In this document: positions 1-9,925 of the stretch, piece by piece
Layout of the letters: each line of letters starts with the position of its first letter
Position numbering within the stretch: the first letter of the stretch is position 1
Assembly (NCBI GenBank): GCA_032158295.1
Contig: CM063256.1
Span: forward strand, 13,934,953-13,998,952
DNA from: Pycnopodia helianthoides
Lineage: Eukaryota; Echinodermata; Asteroidea; Forcipulatida; Asteriidae
Direction: 5' to 3'
DNA length: 64,000 nt
Position numbers and translations under genes: made by a program
The notes under the pieces: model-generated
Told to the model about the DNA's origin: nothing
Databases searched by the model: none
The model's input: the letters and a program-made list of their open reading frames with translations, nothing else

Positions 1-540
1 TATTGCTTCTTCGATTACCGATATTAAAATAACACCCAAATGTGAACGTGCATAAAATCATCGTTTAAACGTAAACAGCTTTTTGTTGTTTTTTCTTTAA
101 AAAAAGCGACAACCGAATTTTGGTGAGGTGGGCACACAGCATGGTTGGTTGCACACTGTGTTTGTTAGAACTAGAAGATTGGAATGAATTTACTCGTCCC
201 AAAAGACAACAACAACAACAACAACAACAACGACGATGATTTATTATTTATTGAACGTTGTGTAGAGATTCTCTACCTAAAGACTTAGTGGCAATACTCT
301 ATAGTTTCATAACCACAGTCTGAAATGAGAATTTCTGTGTTCATTGAAATCGAACATGATAGGCCTTTCTTCTACTCCCCACAAGTATTATCTGTGGAGA
401 CTGATGATGGACATAATTAGAATATCCAGATTCGCCAGAGCACTTAATGGATATTCTTTCACTCCGTCTCACGTACGGGATGAGATGAGCGCTATCTCTG
501 CACTCAGTCATAACCCTTTTGAAATATACGGTGTTGCTTG
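1..540. other. AT-rich non-coding start of window
   Basis: No coding exon or repeat family is recognised here apart from a short CAA-type microsatellite at about 207-232 running into CGA/TGA repeats. Open frames are short and unlike any family I know. Confidence 0.5.
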
Positions 541-905
541 CGACCACAGCCAGGTTTGGTGACTTCTGACTTGTTACTCCCGAGCAATCCACAGCCAGGT
601 TTCGACTTGTTACTCACTCCCGAGCAATCCACAGCCAGGTTTCGACTTGTTACTCGCCCCGAGCAATCCACAGCCAGGTTTCGACTTGTTACTCGCCCCC
701 AAGCAATCCACACCCAGGTTTCGACTTGTTACTCGCTCCCGAGCAATCCACAGCCAGGCTTCGACTTGTTACTCGCTCCCGAGCAATCCACACCCAGGTT
801 TCGACTTGTTACTCGCTCCCGGGCAATCCACAGCCAGGTTTCGACTTGTTACTCGCTCCCGAGCAATCCACAGCCAGGTTAAGACTAGTTACTCGCTCCC
901 AAGAA
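541..905. repeat. Minisatellite, 40-bp unit, about 9 copies
   Basis: The segment GAGCAATCCACAGCCAGG recurs at 582, 622, 661, 701, 741, 781, 821 and 861, so the period is 40 bp with one 39-bp unit. Units differ by a few substitutions (cagcc/caccc, ctccc/ccccc). The array decays at both ends, and the last unit near 901 is diverged. Open frames on both strands here are by-products of the repeat. Confidence 0.95.
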
Positions 906-2154
906 ATTCACGGTTGAAACACTTTGCAGCAGATAATCGTCAAATCCTAAAACAATTTTGTTGACACTTTTTATGTTCATGGACAAAAACAACATTTCAC
1001 TGAAATAAAGCGATGAGGATTAAGCTAGTTGTGCAAGAGCCACAAGTAAACCCTTTCAACAAAATGGGTAAACACATAGCCGATTAAGATAATAAATATT
1101 TATATCTTGCTGGCTTACTTATTCAAAGTAGTCTAACTTTATGATTCCCTGGTCGCCATCCAGCAATCACCGATGCAAACGCTTGTGAGACCACAGCTTC
1201 ACGGCTTCGCGCCAAAAAGGCGACACATTTATGCCCCATTTTCCCGCCAGAAGACGGCCTCGCAGCGCGAGATACACGAGCTTTCAAGCGGCCATGAATA
1301 TTGCATGAAACATCTCACGGTTTGGACTGTCACTTTTTTTAATATTTTTTTTTTTATAAACAGACGTCACCCTGGGTTCGATGATGAGTTGCAAATGACC
1401 ACGGGTCTTGTTAATGGTTTTTTCCCTCGTTTATTCCCTTCTACGTAAAATGCCTACTTACGGATTGACATCTTTCCTTCCTCCGCACTTAAGCCGTCGG
1501 TAATCATTTAAACAATTTCCAAACGTATATTTTTTTCTCTCTTGATTTAGATTTGTGATCGTTACCAGCTGTACATTACCTCGGCCTTCTGTTCTCCAAA
1601 GCATTTCCGTTTAACTAAAAACTCGACAATGCTTTGAAGTAATAACAAATGAATGTACTAATTTTTATCAGGAAACTTACCTCAAAGCTCGACTCTTATT
1701 TCGATTTGCAAGATCGAAATAAGCTCGTATGAAGGTATAGAAAAAATAAAATAAAACATGGACTGTTTTCGGTGCTAACTGTTTTACAGATTGAAAATTA
1801 GTCAATATTTACAAATCTTGTCTTTAAGGATACTAGTTTTCTCCACCTTCCACGTGGAGTCGAAGGGGACAGACTATTTCCCTATTATCGCCTCACTGCG
1901 ACTGCGTGGAAGCAAAACAAGATGGCCACGCAGCGTAAATACAACTTATACAAATAAACTTAAGGGGTCTAGAACAGTCCCCTCGGATTGATCAAACTCT
2001 CAATTTTTATTATTTTCCCACACTGTACTGTTTCATGTTGTGTGTGTGAACACTGTGTAGTAAAAGTAATTATTGTATTGCAAAGTTCATCTTGCGGACA
2101 GTTAGTCAATAAAACGTCTTAGAGAACCTGTGTACGCCCTTAGGCCATACCATT
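906..2154. other. Non-coding, nothing recognised
   Basis: No exon with clear splice borders, no repeat with a second copy in the window and no RNA gene were seen. The sequence is AT-rich with poly-T runs. Confidence 0.4.
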
Positions 2155-2168
2155 GTTACCATGGTAAC
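2155..2168. promoter_or_regulatory. RFX X-box-like palindrome
   Basis: GTTACCATGGTAAC is a perfect 14-bp palindrome. It fits the X-box bound as a dimer by RFX transcription factors (GTNRCC, 0-3 bases, RGYAAC) with a 2-bp spacer. RFX factors drive ciliary and some neuronal genes in animals. The nearest recognised coding segment is the minus-strand Kv2 exon at 3732-4169, whose promoter lies on the other side. Function is therefore unproven, and a chance match is possible. Confidence 0.45.
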
Positions 2169-2512
2169 CACGGCTGCATCACAGCGCCCCAAACCACATC
2201 ATGCTTAAACAAATAATAAATAAAAAAATTAAAACAAAAATAAAACATGGCTGCTTCAACTCACCGTGGAAGATCAAATTCCACATTGGTCAAGTTGCTT
2301 TACGGACTATCGGTTTTAAGCCAATATACCTTGTGCATTGACGTCATTATAACGCCATCAGGATTACATTAAAAAAACCAGCAAAAACAAAACAAATGCA
2401 CAGCTATAATTATGTACACGCAGTGCACAGGACGAGTCGATGTGAAACCACTTGACCTCTACGCGAGGGCGCTCTACTGTGTTGAAGTCATGTACAAAGG
2501 TCTATTTTGCTT

Positions 2513-2617
2513 AGACTTGTCCCCTGTCCTTATCCGCAAGGTTAAGAACAGGGGACCAGTCTATTAATTAGGTGCTTCTATTGGACAGACATGCAGATAA
2601 GGACAGGGGACCAGTCT
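2513..2617. repeat. Small inverted repeat
   Basis: The 25 bases at 2513-2537 match the reverse complement of 2593-2617 with two mismatches. Part of the right arm (AGGGGACCAGTCTA) also occurs directly at about 2550-2563. This is probably a foldback or MITE remnant. No other copy was seen in the window. Confidence 0.6.
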
Positions 2618-3104
2618 ACCCGGGGGCCAGTTGTCGACTGAATGGGATACGAGTTCAAAGGTGCGTTTGTCAGGATCCCTCCAAACGCTCAAAGCCGGTC
2701 TCTGGCGTTATTCACGAGACTCGAAGTGTGACGTCAGATGTTCGGGTTATATTTTGCTTAGCTCGAACGCTCGCGTAGGTGAAAGGCCTAACATAACCTG
2801 ACAAACGACCCTCGCGTGTTAACGAGATAACTCTTGGGTGTAAAGCCTGGTGGGCTTGAATGGTGTCAACCGCAGTATTGGACTCCTTGGGGACGAGGTT
2901 AATTGTCACAGTTGCGGCATTCACTGGCACACACCCGGGGGGATGAGGTCACACGACGCCACATTCAATACAATTTGTTCCGTGGTAAATTGTCGTTTCT
3001 GAAGGTGTTTGACGGGCGACAATAACCCAGGCCTATAAAATAAAGCTTCAGCTAGGGGAATGTGACACCACCTGATGACTATTTGTTTTCACTTACGGTG
3101 TACT
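2618..3104. other. Non-coding, nothing recognised
   Basis: This stretch is moderately CpG-containing. A TGACGTCA site lies at about 2730. No exon or repeat family was recognised. Confidence 0.35.
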
Positions 3105-3222
3105 ACAGGGGTGCGTTTTCGCGGCTGTAACCAACAACTGTTTCGGTCACTGCCCAGTGATTAACCAATGGCCAAGTCAACCGAAACAGTAATATTGCCT
3201 ACGACCGCGAAAACGCACCTCA
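3105..3222. repeat. Short foldback element
   Basis: GGTGCGTTTTCGCGG near 3109 is matched by its complement CCGCGAAAACGCACC near 3205. A second inner pair (CTGTTTCGGT / ACCGAAACAG) continues the fold. The whole unit is about 115 bp and has the form of a non-autonomous DNA transposon. Confidence 0.65.
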
Positions 3223-3731
3223 TGTATACCTTTACAAAATACAAGCGCCCACTTGGATCCGGTTTAACCATTCGCCAATAAAGTAACCATTATGGACATT
3301 TTCTGAGTTGCCCGGCTTGGCTTAGTGGTGGGTAGGATGCACATCCGTCCTGGGGAGGGTTTGTTTGGTCTTTTTAGTGTCCAAGTGGTTTTGAGAACCG
3401 AATGGTCAGCCACTTTGAAAGTGACTTTCTGTCACTATTGGCTTTCCCTGCCAGGGTTCTTTTGTTTGTTCTTTCTTTTTTTCTAATTGTTTGAGTACCC
3501 CCTTCCCCTACTTGAGGTTGTTCCCACATGTATCTGCCCGCTAAACCGGTTTGCTCTGTACTCTGCCATTTTATTTTTTTACATGCTTTCTTAAAATGTG
3601 TGTATTGTTTGTTCTTGTATATCCTTTATGCAAATATTTTTAATGATTTTTGCTGGCGAACAAAAGTTAAATGAAACAAGTAAACTTGAAAATTACACAA
3701 ACGACTAGAAACACTTGGGAATAACACCTAC

Positions 3732-4169
3732 CCGCGCAGCCTTGGAAGAGTTTGGTTTCTCCATTAGATCCCATAACCTTTTCCTCCTACTGGACCAACA
3801 GCCCGTCCCGAAGACCTCCTGATTGTTCTCCCTAAGACTCTCCGATATCCTCTTCTCCTCCTCAAGGAGTTGCTCTTTCTTATGGTGGTACTTGTGCTGG
3901 CAGCAAGACTCCAAGTACAGCTCATCGATGCCCCAGTATTGCAGATCGTTGGCGAAGGACATCGGGCACATGCCCTCGATGAGGTGTAGCTTACCGGTGC
4001 GGTAAAAGTTCAAGATGGAGTTGAAGGATGCGGGGTGTCGGTCGAAGAAATACTCATTGTCAACCAGGATGTAGTCGTCGCAGAGGGCCATGATGGTCTC
4101 GTGGGTGGTACAGTCACGGAGCCTGCCGAGACGAGAGCGCGGGAGACGGTTCAACGTACGCCACAATAC
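3732..4169 (-). CDS. KCNB (Shab): Shab (Kv2)-type voltage-gated potassium channel, T1-domain exon
   Basis: One internal exon of 438 nt (146 codons, both borders phase 0). It is read on the minus strand between a TTTCGTATTCAG acceptor ending at 4170 and a GTAGGT donor starting at 3731. It encodes most of the cytoplasmic T1 tetramerisation domain: [15 protein letters not shown], a CDDY segment, [20 protein letters not shown] and [16 protein letters not shown]. The zinc-binding pattern H-x5-C-x20-CC is intact, as in Shab, Shaw and Shal channels but not Shaker. The ending [17 protein letters not shown] is the Kv2 linker just before S1. Kv2 channels carry delayed-rectifier current in the plasma membrane of nerve and muscle. 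The N-terminal exon with the start codon should lie at higher coordinates and S1-S6 at lower coordinates; neither was found in this window. Electrically silent Kv2-related subunits (Kv5, 6, 8, 9) are the main alternative. There is no in-frame stop or frameshift. Confidence 0.93.
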
Positions 4170-4780
4170 CTGAATACGAAATACAGATGTTCATATTATT
4201 GAATCGGTGCACTCTCTCCTGCCCAACTGGCCCGTGCCTCAGACTCACCGGGACTAAGTCCCCATCACACACAAGCCATTTGGGTTTCCTAATAATACCC
4301 GCCGTGTACAAACATTAATAATGCACCCAATCATAGCTTGGAATGTATGGTACTTTGTGGCAGTCTGTGGTACCAGTGTACTGGACGGTTTGTTTCAATA
4401 ATGATAAGGGGTGGCAGCCACAGAGATGGGGATATAGGAAACAATTGTTAATCAGAAAACCACCGAAACAGTCGTCGGCTTGTAAATTTAGTCTTCCCGT
4501 GAAAAGTGGATTCAGATTTTTAAGTTTGAAGGTTGTCACCTTCGAGTGCACGAATGACTCTAAATTATTAAACCACGAGTTGGATATCAGAACATCCCTC
4601 GTCACAGCACCATTATATTTGAATTGGCACCCACTCGGTGAGTTTTACCTGTTAAACATTGAAGAGAGGCTCTAAAGGTCAAATTCATTTTTGCGATGCA
4701 CTCATTTTCCAGTATAGTCGAGTCCTTACGGAAGAGGAAATATACAAGTCTCTAGCCTCACTATCATTTGACACAGTGAG
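4170..4780. other. Intronic sequence of the Kv2 gene
   Basis: This stretch should be intron 5' of the T1 exon. A 110-codon open frame (4343-4675, plus strand) shows no recognisable domain and no supporting splice pattern. I treat it as chance. Confidence 0.4.
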
Positions 4781-5169
4781 GTTTCGTGGCCGAGCGGATA
4801 AGAGCACCGGACTCGAGCTCTGGTGTTTCTGTTCAGAAGAGTGTGGGTTCGAGTCCCGGTCGTGACGCTTGTGTCCTTCGGATGGGACGTAAAGCCGTTG
4901 GTCCCGTGTGTTGTGTAATGCACGTAAAAGAACCCAGTGCACTTATCGAAAAGAGAAGGGGTTCGCCTCGGTGTTCCTGGTTGGTTTGGCTGCATATTGC
5001 GCCACAGCACCTTGTAAACCATTACATGGTGCTAAAAGGAATAGGTCTAATACTTCAAAACAAAGCTCCACAATACCTTGCAGGAAAATACTGAATGTTA
5101 AGCGCTTCGAGGCTGGTTTGCAGTAGGAGCTATTCAAATACGTTATATTGTTATTATTATTATTATTTG
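4781..5169 (+). mobile_element. tRNA-derived SINE, nearly full length (copy S1)
   Basis: The head is tRNA-like. It has a pol III A box TGGCCGAGCGG at 4787-4797 and a B box GGTTCGAGTCC at 4846-4856, with a long variable region like a Leu/Ser tRNA. The acceptor stem does not pair, so it is not a working tRNA. The middle (about 4870-4960, GGGACGTAAAGCCGTTGGTC then TGCACGTAAAAGAACCCAG) resembles the conserved central domain of widespread metazoan SINEs. The element ends in an ATT-type tail at 5150-5168. A second, diverged copy in reverse orientation lies at 60823-61186, and head fragments lie at 43075 and 51236. Confidence 0.88.
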
Positions 5170-5565
5170 ATACTATTTCAGAGCAAAATAAGAAAAATAT
5201 TACGTCGTTGAATATCAACAACAAATGTACATTCCAAGGAGGGATGTTTGCGTCAGTCAACAGGTCAAATTCAAAATTCAGGAATGAACTAAAACACTTC
5301 CTGTACAAACATGTACAGATGGTCCATATTATTTGAAATGTGACGTAATTAGACGTGTTTAAACTTTGAAAAGAAAAATAGCACCATAAGGGTATCAAAC
5401 ACACAATGGCATTTTACACCGTTTGAACGTGAGGTTAGAGGCTTGTGGTTTTGTTTCCATTTTAATGAGGACTCTATCTGTTGGGTTCAAGTGCATCCAA
5501 AACTAAATTTGACCTTGAAAGGTGAAATGTGAAGGGCTTAAGAGAGATTATTACGTGGTGTACCT

Positions 5566-5958
5566 TTAAAGGTACATTACAAAATTGGTAACAAAAAAAC
5601 TTGTAAAATATACTTTTGATCACAGATTTACATAAAACTTACACGGTCTAATGATGATGATAGTAGAAAACATCCCTTGAAATATTTCTGTCTGAAATGC
5701 CATATTTGATGAGAAATGAATAAACTAATTTTCCGATTGGAGTTTATCGCTCAGTGAGCGTTTTATTCATTTGTTGAATCTATATGATTTCATGCAAATG
5801 TGTAATCGGTTTTTCACTACTTTCTCGCGACCCAGATGGCCGATCGATCTCAAACTTCAACAGGTTTGTCAGTTTATGTATATGGTGGATTACATAAAGT
5901 GCTTACACTGCCAGCAACTGTTTTGTTAGCAAAAACCGATTCTGTAATGTTCCTTTAA
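5566..5958 (+). mobile_element. MITE family A, copy A1
   Basis: A 393-bp element running from TTAAAGGTACATTACA to TGTAATGTTCCTTTAA, with terminal inverted repeats of about 20 bp and no coding capacity. The centre holds the palindrome CGCTCAGTGAGCG (5748-5760) flanked by AATGAATAAA and TTTATTCATT. Four further copies in the window (15776, 20512, 30085 and, reversed, 37715) are about 90% identical by eye. The TTAA ends suggest piggyBac-type insertion, but the empty site was not seen. Confidence 0.93.
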
Positions 5959-7217
5959 GGATTGAATTATCCATGTTTCTATGGCTCAGATGATTTTCGA
6001 TTCCAAGTTCAATTCCCGTTCCATTTTTAACCCTTAAGTGCGGAATTAACCCTAGGAATTACACAAATGCAGGAAGGCGACACTAGTTACTGGCTCCCCA
6101 GTGAGCCAACAAGTTTGACTGTCAGTGGGGAATGGTGATGGAAACCACATAATCTAGCGCAGACTACCAGCAAGATATATGGAAGCTTGCTACAAAGAAC
6201 AGACGGCACCACTCAACCAGAGGGTTTAGATCTTGGTAGGTCTGTATGCCTGTACAATATTTTGTGCACGAAGATGAATGAAAATATTTGTCAGTCCCTC
6301 AAAAAAGAAAAGGTATGAAACTGCACAACTCTGGGACCTGATCCCTCTCTTAGATACGTAGAATGGTCCAATCTAAGATATCAAGGGCTTTGACTCCCCA
6401 GGGCATTGCACTTTGGAAAAAACAGTAAAATTTGCAATACAATTTGAAATACATAAAATTTAGTGTTATCAGCGCTAACTCAAGGGAAACAACCACAGAC
6501 AAAACAGAGTTATATTTACAAGATATGACTGTACACGATAAAAGGCTTCAAATCCTACACAAAAACGATATAAACATAATTTATTTAGTTTCTGGCGAAG
6601 CATTTGTTATTACAGTCTTAGTCATGGTCGGTGATCTCAAGGCAATAAAATTCGAAAGTACACGGTCGTGAACATTATTTGGGTTCTCCCTTCCTTAGTG
6701 GCACTAAAAAAAAAAAAGGTTTTTAATCAAAAATTAAAATAACACTGAAACCCGATGATACCGCGGCTTGATGAGGCTGAGTAATATAAATTGATCCACC
6801 GTTTTCAAGTGGGAGTGTTTATATTTAGTATGAGCATGTACCAATTTCCTATGGAAAGGGGTAGTGAATTTACCCCACGGAGACCCCCTGCAGCAAGGGA
6901 CCTATTTGGTTGCAACACCCCTGTGGTACGTTGTCAGCACATGTTGAATTTTTCTCTCTCACCATAGGTTATTACAGTGTTATCTGAATATATTTTTAAC
7001 GAGTTTTTTTTTATCCTAGTATGTTGCTAACATGTCCATTTATTGCCTGTGTTATTTCAAGCTCCTTTGTTTGCTTGATGAATTAAGTATTTTAATTTGG
7101 TTGTATCTACCATTGATAACTGACATACCGATTTTGTACACAAATGATGCTGATACGAGGTTTGTCCTGCCCCCTTCTAACCAAACCACTGACCCTGTTG
7201 ATTGACACCCCCTCTAG
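5959..7217. other. Non-coding, nothing recognised
   Basis: No repeat with a second copy in the window and no convincing exon were seen. A 79-codon open frame at 6432-6671 has no recognisable features. Confidence 0.35.
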
Positions 7218-7573
7218 GACCTGTGGCACGGTCCAGCATAGGATATCAAGCCACATTACATGAGCTGACAAGTGTGTATGATGTGGTTCAAGACAATGGA
7301 AATGATAAAATATGTCAGCATGATTGTGCTGACAACGTCCCTCCACTGCAGGGTTTTGATATGATAAACATTCCAATCAAAGACTGTTTTTTTAATAACT
7401 GCGGGATGTTTTTGTGTCTCCCGAAGCATTCTGTATACGGCATAGAGGTACATGTGGCCAGACAGAGCGGGCTTTGTAATCAGACGGTCTTGGACTGCAA
7501 TCCCATAATGACTTGGGACAAATATTGCCATGATCTGTCGTCTAAATTAAACTGCAGCACAGTTGATTCATAA
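7218..7573 (+). CDS. Candidate terminal exon of an unrecognised cysteine-rich protein
   Basis: An open frame of about 118 codons follows a plausible acceptor (CACCCCCTCTAG ending at 7217) and ends in TAA at 7571-7573. AATAAA follows at 7592-7597. The product has nine cysteines, including CQHDC, DCFFNNC, FLC, GLC and DC. It has two N-glycosylation sequons near the end (NQT and NCS), and its composition suits an extracellular protein. No family is recognised. The predicted 3' UTR would be very short, and no upstream exon was identified. It could therefore be a chance open frame or an old gene fragment. Confidence 0.33.
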
Positions 7574-7727
7574 GAGTATACTGATATTCATAATAAATAA
7601 TCACAGCTATGAGATAGATTGGCTACACCATAAGATGGGAAGCTCCATGTTCTATCAGGAAAAAGACCCGTGTATTCATAGGGGTGCACCCCCACTAGAT
7701 AGTGACTGGATCAGTGCACCGAAGCAT

Positions 7728-8103
7728 TTAAAGGCAGTATATACTTTTGGTATTTGTCAAAGACTAGTATCCTCACTTGGTGCATAAAATAACAAACCTG
7801 TGAAAAAATTTGGCTCAACCGGTCATCGAAGTTGCAAGAAAATAATGAAAGAAAAAACACCCTTATGCATAGACGTGTTGCTTTCAAGTGCCTGAGAAAG
7901 GCTTCTTGCCTGAACTTTGAAGCCTTTCTCAGATTCAAATGTTTTAGTGAGAAATTACCTCTTTCTCAAAAACCACATTACTTCAGAGGGAGACGTTTCT
8001 CACAATGTTTTATACTATCAATAGCTTTCAGGTGCTCCTTACCGAGTGAGACTTATGGTAATGTATTTTTTGAGAAATTACCAAAATTATCCACTGCCTT
8101 TAA
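7728..8103 (-). mobile_element. MITE family B, copy B1
   Basis: Runs from TTAAAGGCAGTATATACTTT to CCACTGCCTTTAA. It contains the family marker segments AAACCTGTGAAAA and GTTTCTCACAATGTTTTATA. The centre has its own hairpin: CTGAGAAAGGCTTC near 7893 pairs with GAAGCCTTTCTCAG near 7919. Relative to copies B2 and B3 it is reversed. Confidence 0.9.
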
Positions 8104-8175
8104 GGAGGCCCCTCAAAAATATGTGTAAATCACTGATCGAATTGAGGGTCATTACTTTTAGGGATTGTTGAAATA

Positions 8176-9925
8176 GGGTCCCATAACTGTACTGTGGGTT
8201 TGTCGACTCTCAACTGTAGGTATTTGTTTTAGACAAGGCTTGGTATTGGCCATGACACAGGGTCCAATAACTGTACTGTGAGTTTGTCGACTCTCAACTG
8301 TGGGTACTTGTTTTGGACAAGGCTTGGCAGGCCATGACACAGGGTCCAATAACTGTACTGTGGGTTTGTCGACTCCCAACTGTGGGTACTTGTTTTGGAC
8401 AAAGCTTGGCAGGCCATGACACAGGGTCCAATAACTGTACTGTGAGTTTGTCGACTCTCAACTGTGGGTACTTGTTTTGGACAAGGCTTGGCAGGCCATG
8501 ACACAGGGTCCAATAACTGTACTGTGGGTTTGTCGACTCCCAACTGTGGGTACTTGTTTTGGACAAAGCTTGGCAGGCCATGACACAGGGTCCAATAACT
8601 GTACTGTGAGTTTGTCGACTCTCAACTGTAGGTACTTGTTTTGGACAAGGCTTGGTATTGGCCATGACACAGGGTCCACTAACTGTACTGTGAGTTTGTC
8701 GACTCTCAACTGTGGGTACTTGTTTTGGACAAGGCTTGGCAGGCCATGACACAGGGTCCAATAACTGTACTGTGGGTTTGTCGACTCCCAACTGTAGGTA
8801 CTTGTTTTGGACAAGGCTTGGTAGGCCATGACACAGGGTCCAATAACTGTACTGTGGGTTTGTCGACTCCCAACTGCGGGTACTTGTTTTGGACAAGGCT
8901 TGGCGGGCCATGACACAGGGTCCAATAACTGTACTGTGGGTTTGTCGACTCCCAACTGTAGGTACTTGTTTTGGACAAGGCTTGGTAGGCCATGGCACAG
9001 GGTCCAATAACTGTACTGTAAGTTTGTCGACTCCCAACTGTGGGTACTTGTTTTGGACAAGGCTTGGTAGGCCATGACACAGGGTCCAATAACTGTACTG
9101 TAATGTTGTCGACTCCCAACTGTGGGTACTTGTTTTGGACACGGCTTGGTAGGCCATGACACAGGGTCCAATAACTGTACTGTAAGTTTGTCGACTCCCA
9201 ACTGTTGGTACTTGTTTTGGACAAGGCTTGTTATTGGCCATGACACAGGGTCCAATAACTGTACTGTGGGTTTGTCGACTCCCAACTGTAGGTACTTGTT
9301 TTGGACAAGGCTTGGTAGGCCATGACACAGGGTCCAATAACTGTACTGTAAGTTTGTCGACTCCCAACTGTGGGTACTTGTTTTGGACAAGGCTTGGCAT
9401 TGGCCATGACACAGCGTCCAATAACTGCACTGTGGGTTTGTCGACTCCCAACTGTAGGTACTTGTTTTGGACAAGGCTTGGTAGGCCATGACACAGGGTC
9501 CAATAACTGTACTGTGGGTTTGTCGACTCCCAACTGTAGGTACTTGTTTTGGACAAGGCTTGGTATTGGCCATGGCACAGGGTCCAATAACTGTACTGTG
9601 GGTTTGTCGACTCCCAACTGTAGGTACTTGTTTTGGACAAGGCTTGGTAGGCCATGACACAGGGTCCAATAACTGTACTGTGGGTTTGTCGACTCCCAAC
9701 TGTAGGTACTTGTTTTGGACAAGGCTTGGTAGGCCATGACACAGGGTCCAATAACTGTACTGTGGGTTTGTCGACTCCCAACTGTAGGTACTTGTTTTGG
9801 ACAAGGCTTGGTAGGCCATGACACAGGGTCCAATAACTGTACTGTAAGTTTGTCGACTCCCAACTGTGGGTACTTGTTTTGGACAAGGCTTGGTAGGCCA
9901 TGACACAGGGTCCAATAACTGTACG
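8176..9925. repeat. Large minisatellite, 82-bp unit, about 21 copies
   Basis: A head-to-tail array. AACTGTACTG recurs at 8351, 8433, 8515 and so on at 82 bp, with some 84-bp units where GGCAGGCC is replaced by GGTATTGGCC. Each unit holds a GTCGAC (SalI) site, which is nearly invariant. Two unit types alternate (GGGTTTGTC or AGTTTGTC; CTGTGGG or CTGTAGG), suggesting higher-order amplification. The minus strand has almost no stop codon in any frame, giving open frames of up to 579 codons. Because 82 is not a multiple of three, these cycle through all frames. I do not regard them as genes. Confidence 0.97.

Noticed and set aside
541..905. CRISPR-like regular spacing of short repeats
   Set aside because: Units are contiguous with no unique spacers, and the host is an animal. 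It is a minisatellite. The same applies to the arrays at 8.2, 47.0 and 54.1 kb.
3308..3480. SINE head suggested by TTGGCTTAGTGG
   Set aside because: No B box follows and no related copy was found, so an A-box-like word alone is not enough.
4781..4866. Functional tRNA gene
   Set aside because: A and B boxes are good, but the acceptor stem does not pair and the sequence continues into a SINE body with an ATT tail.
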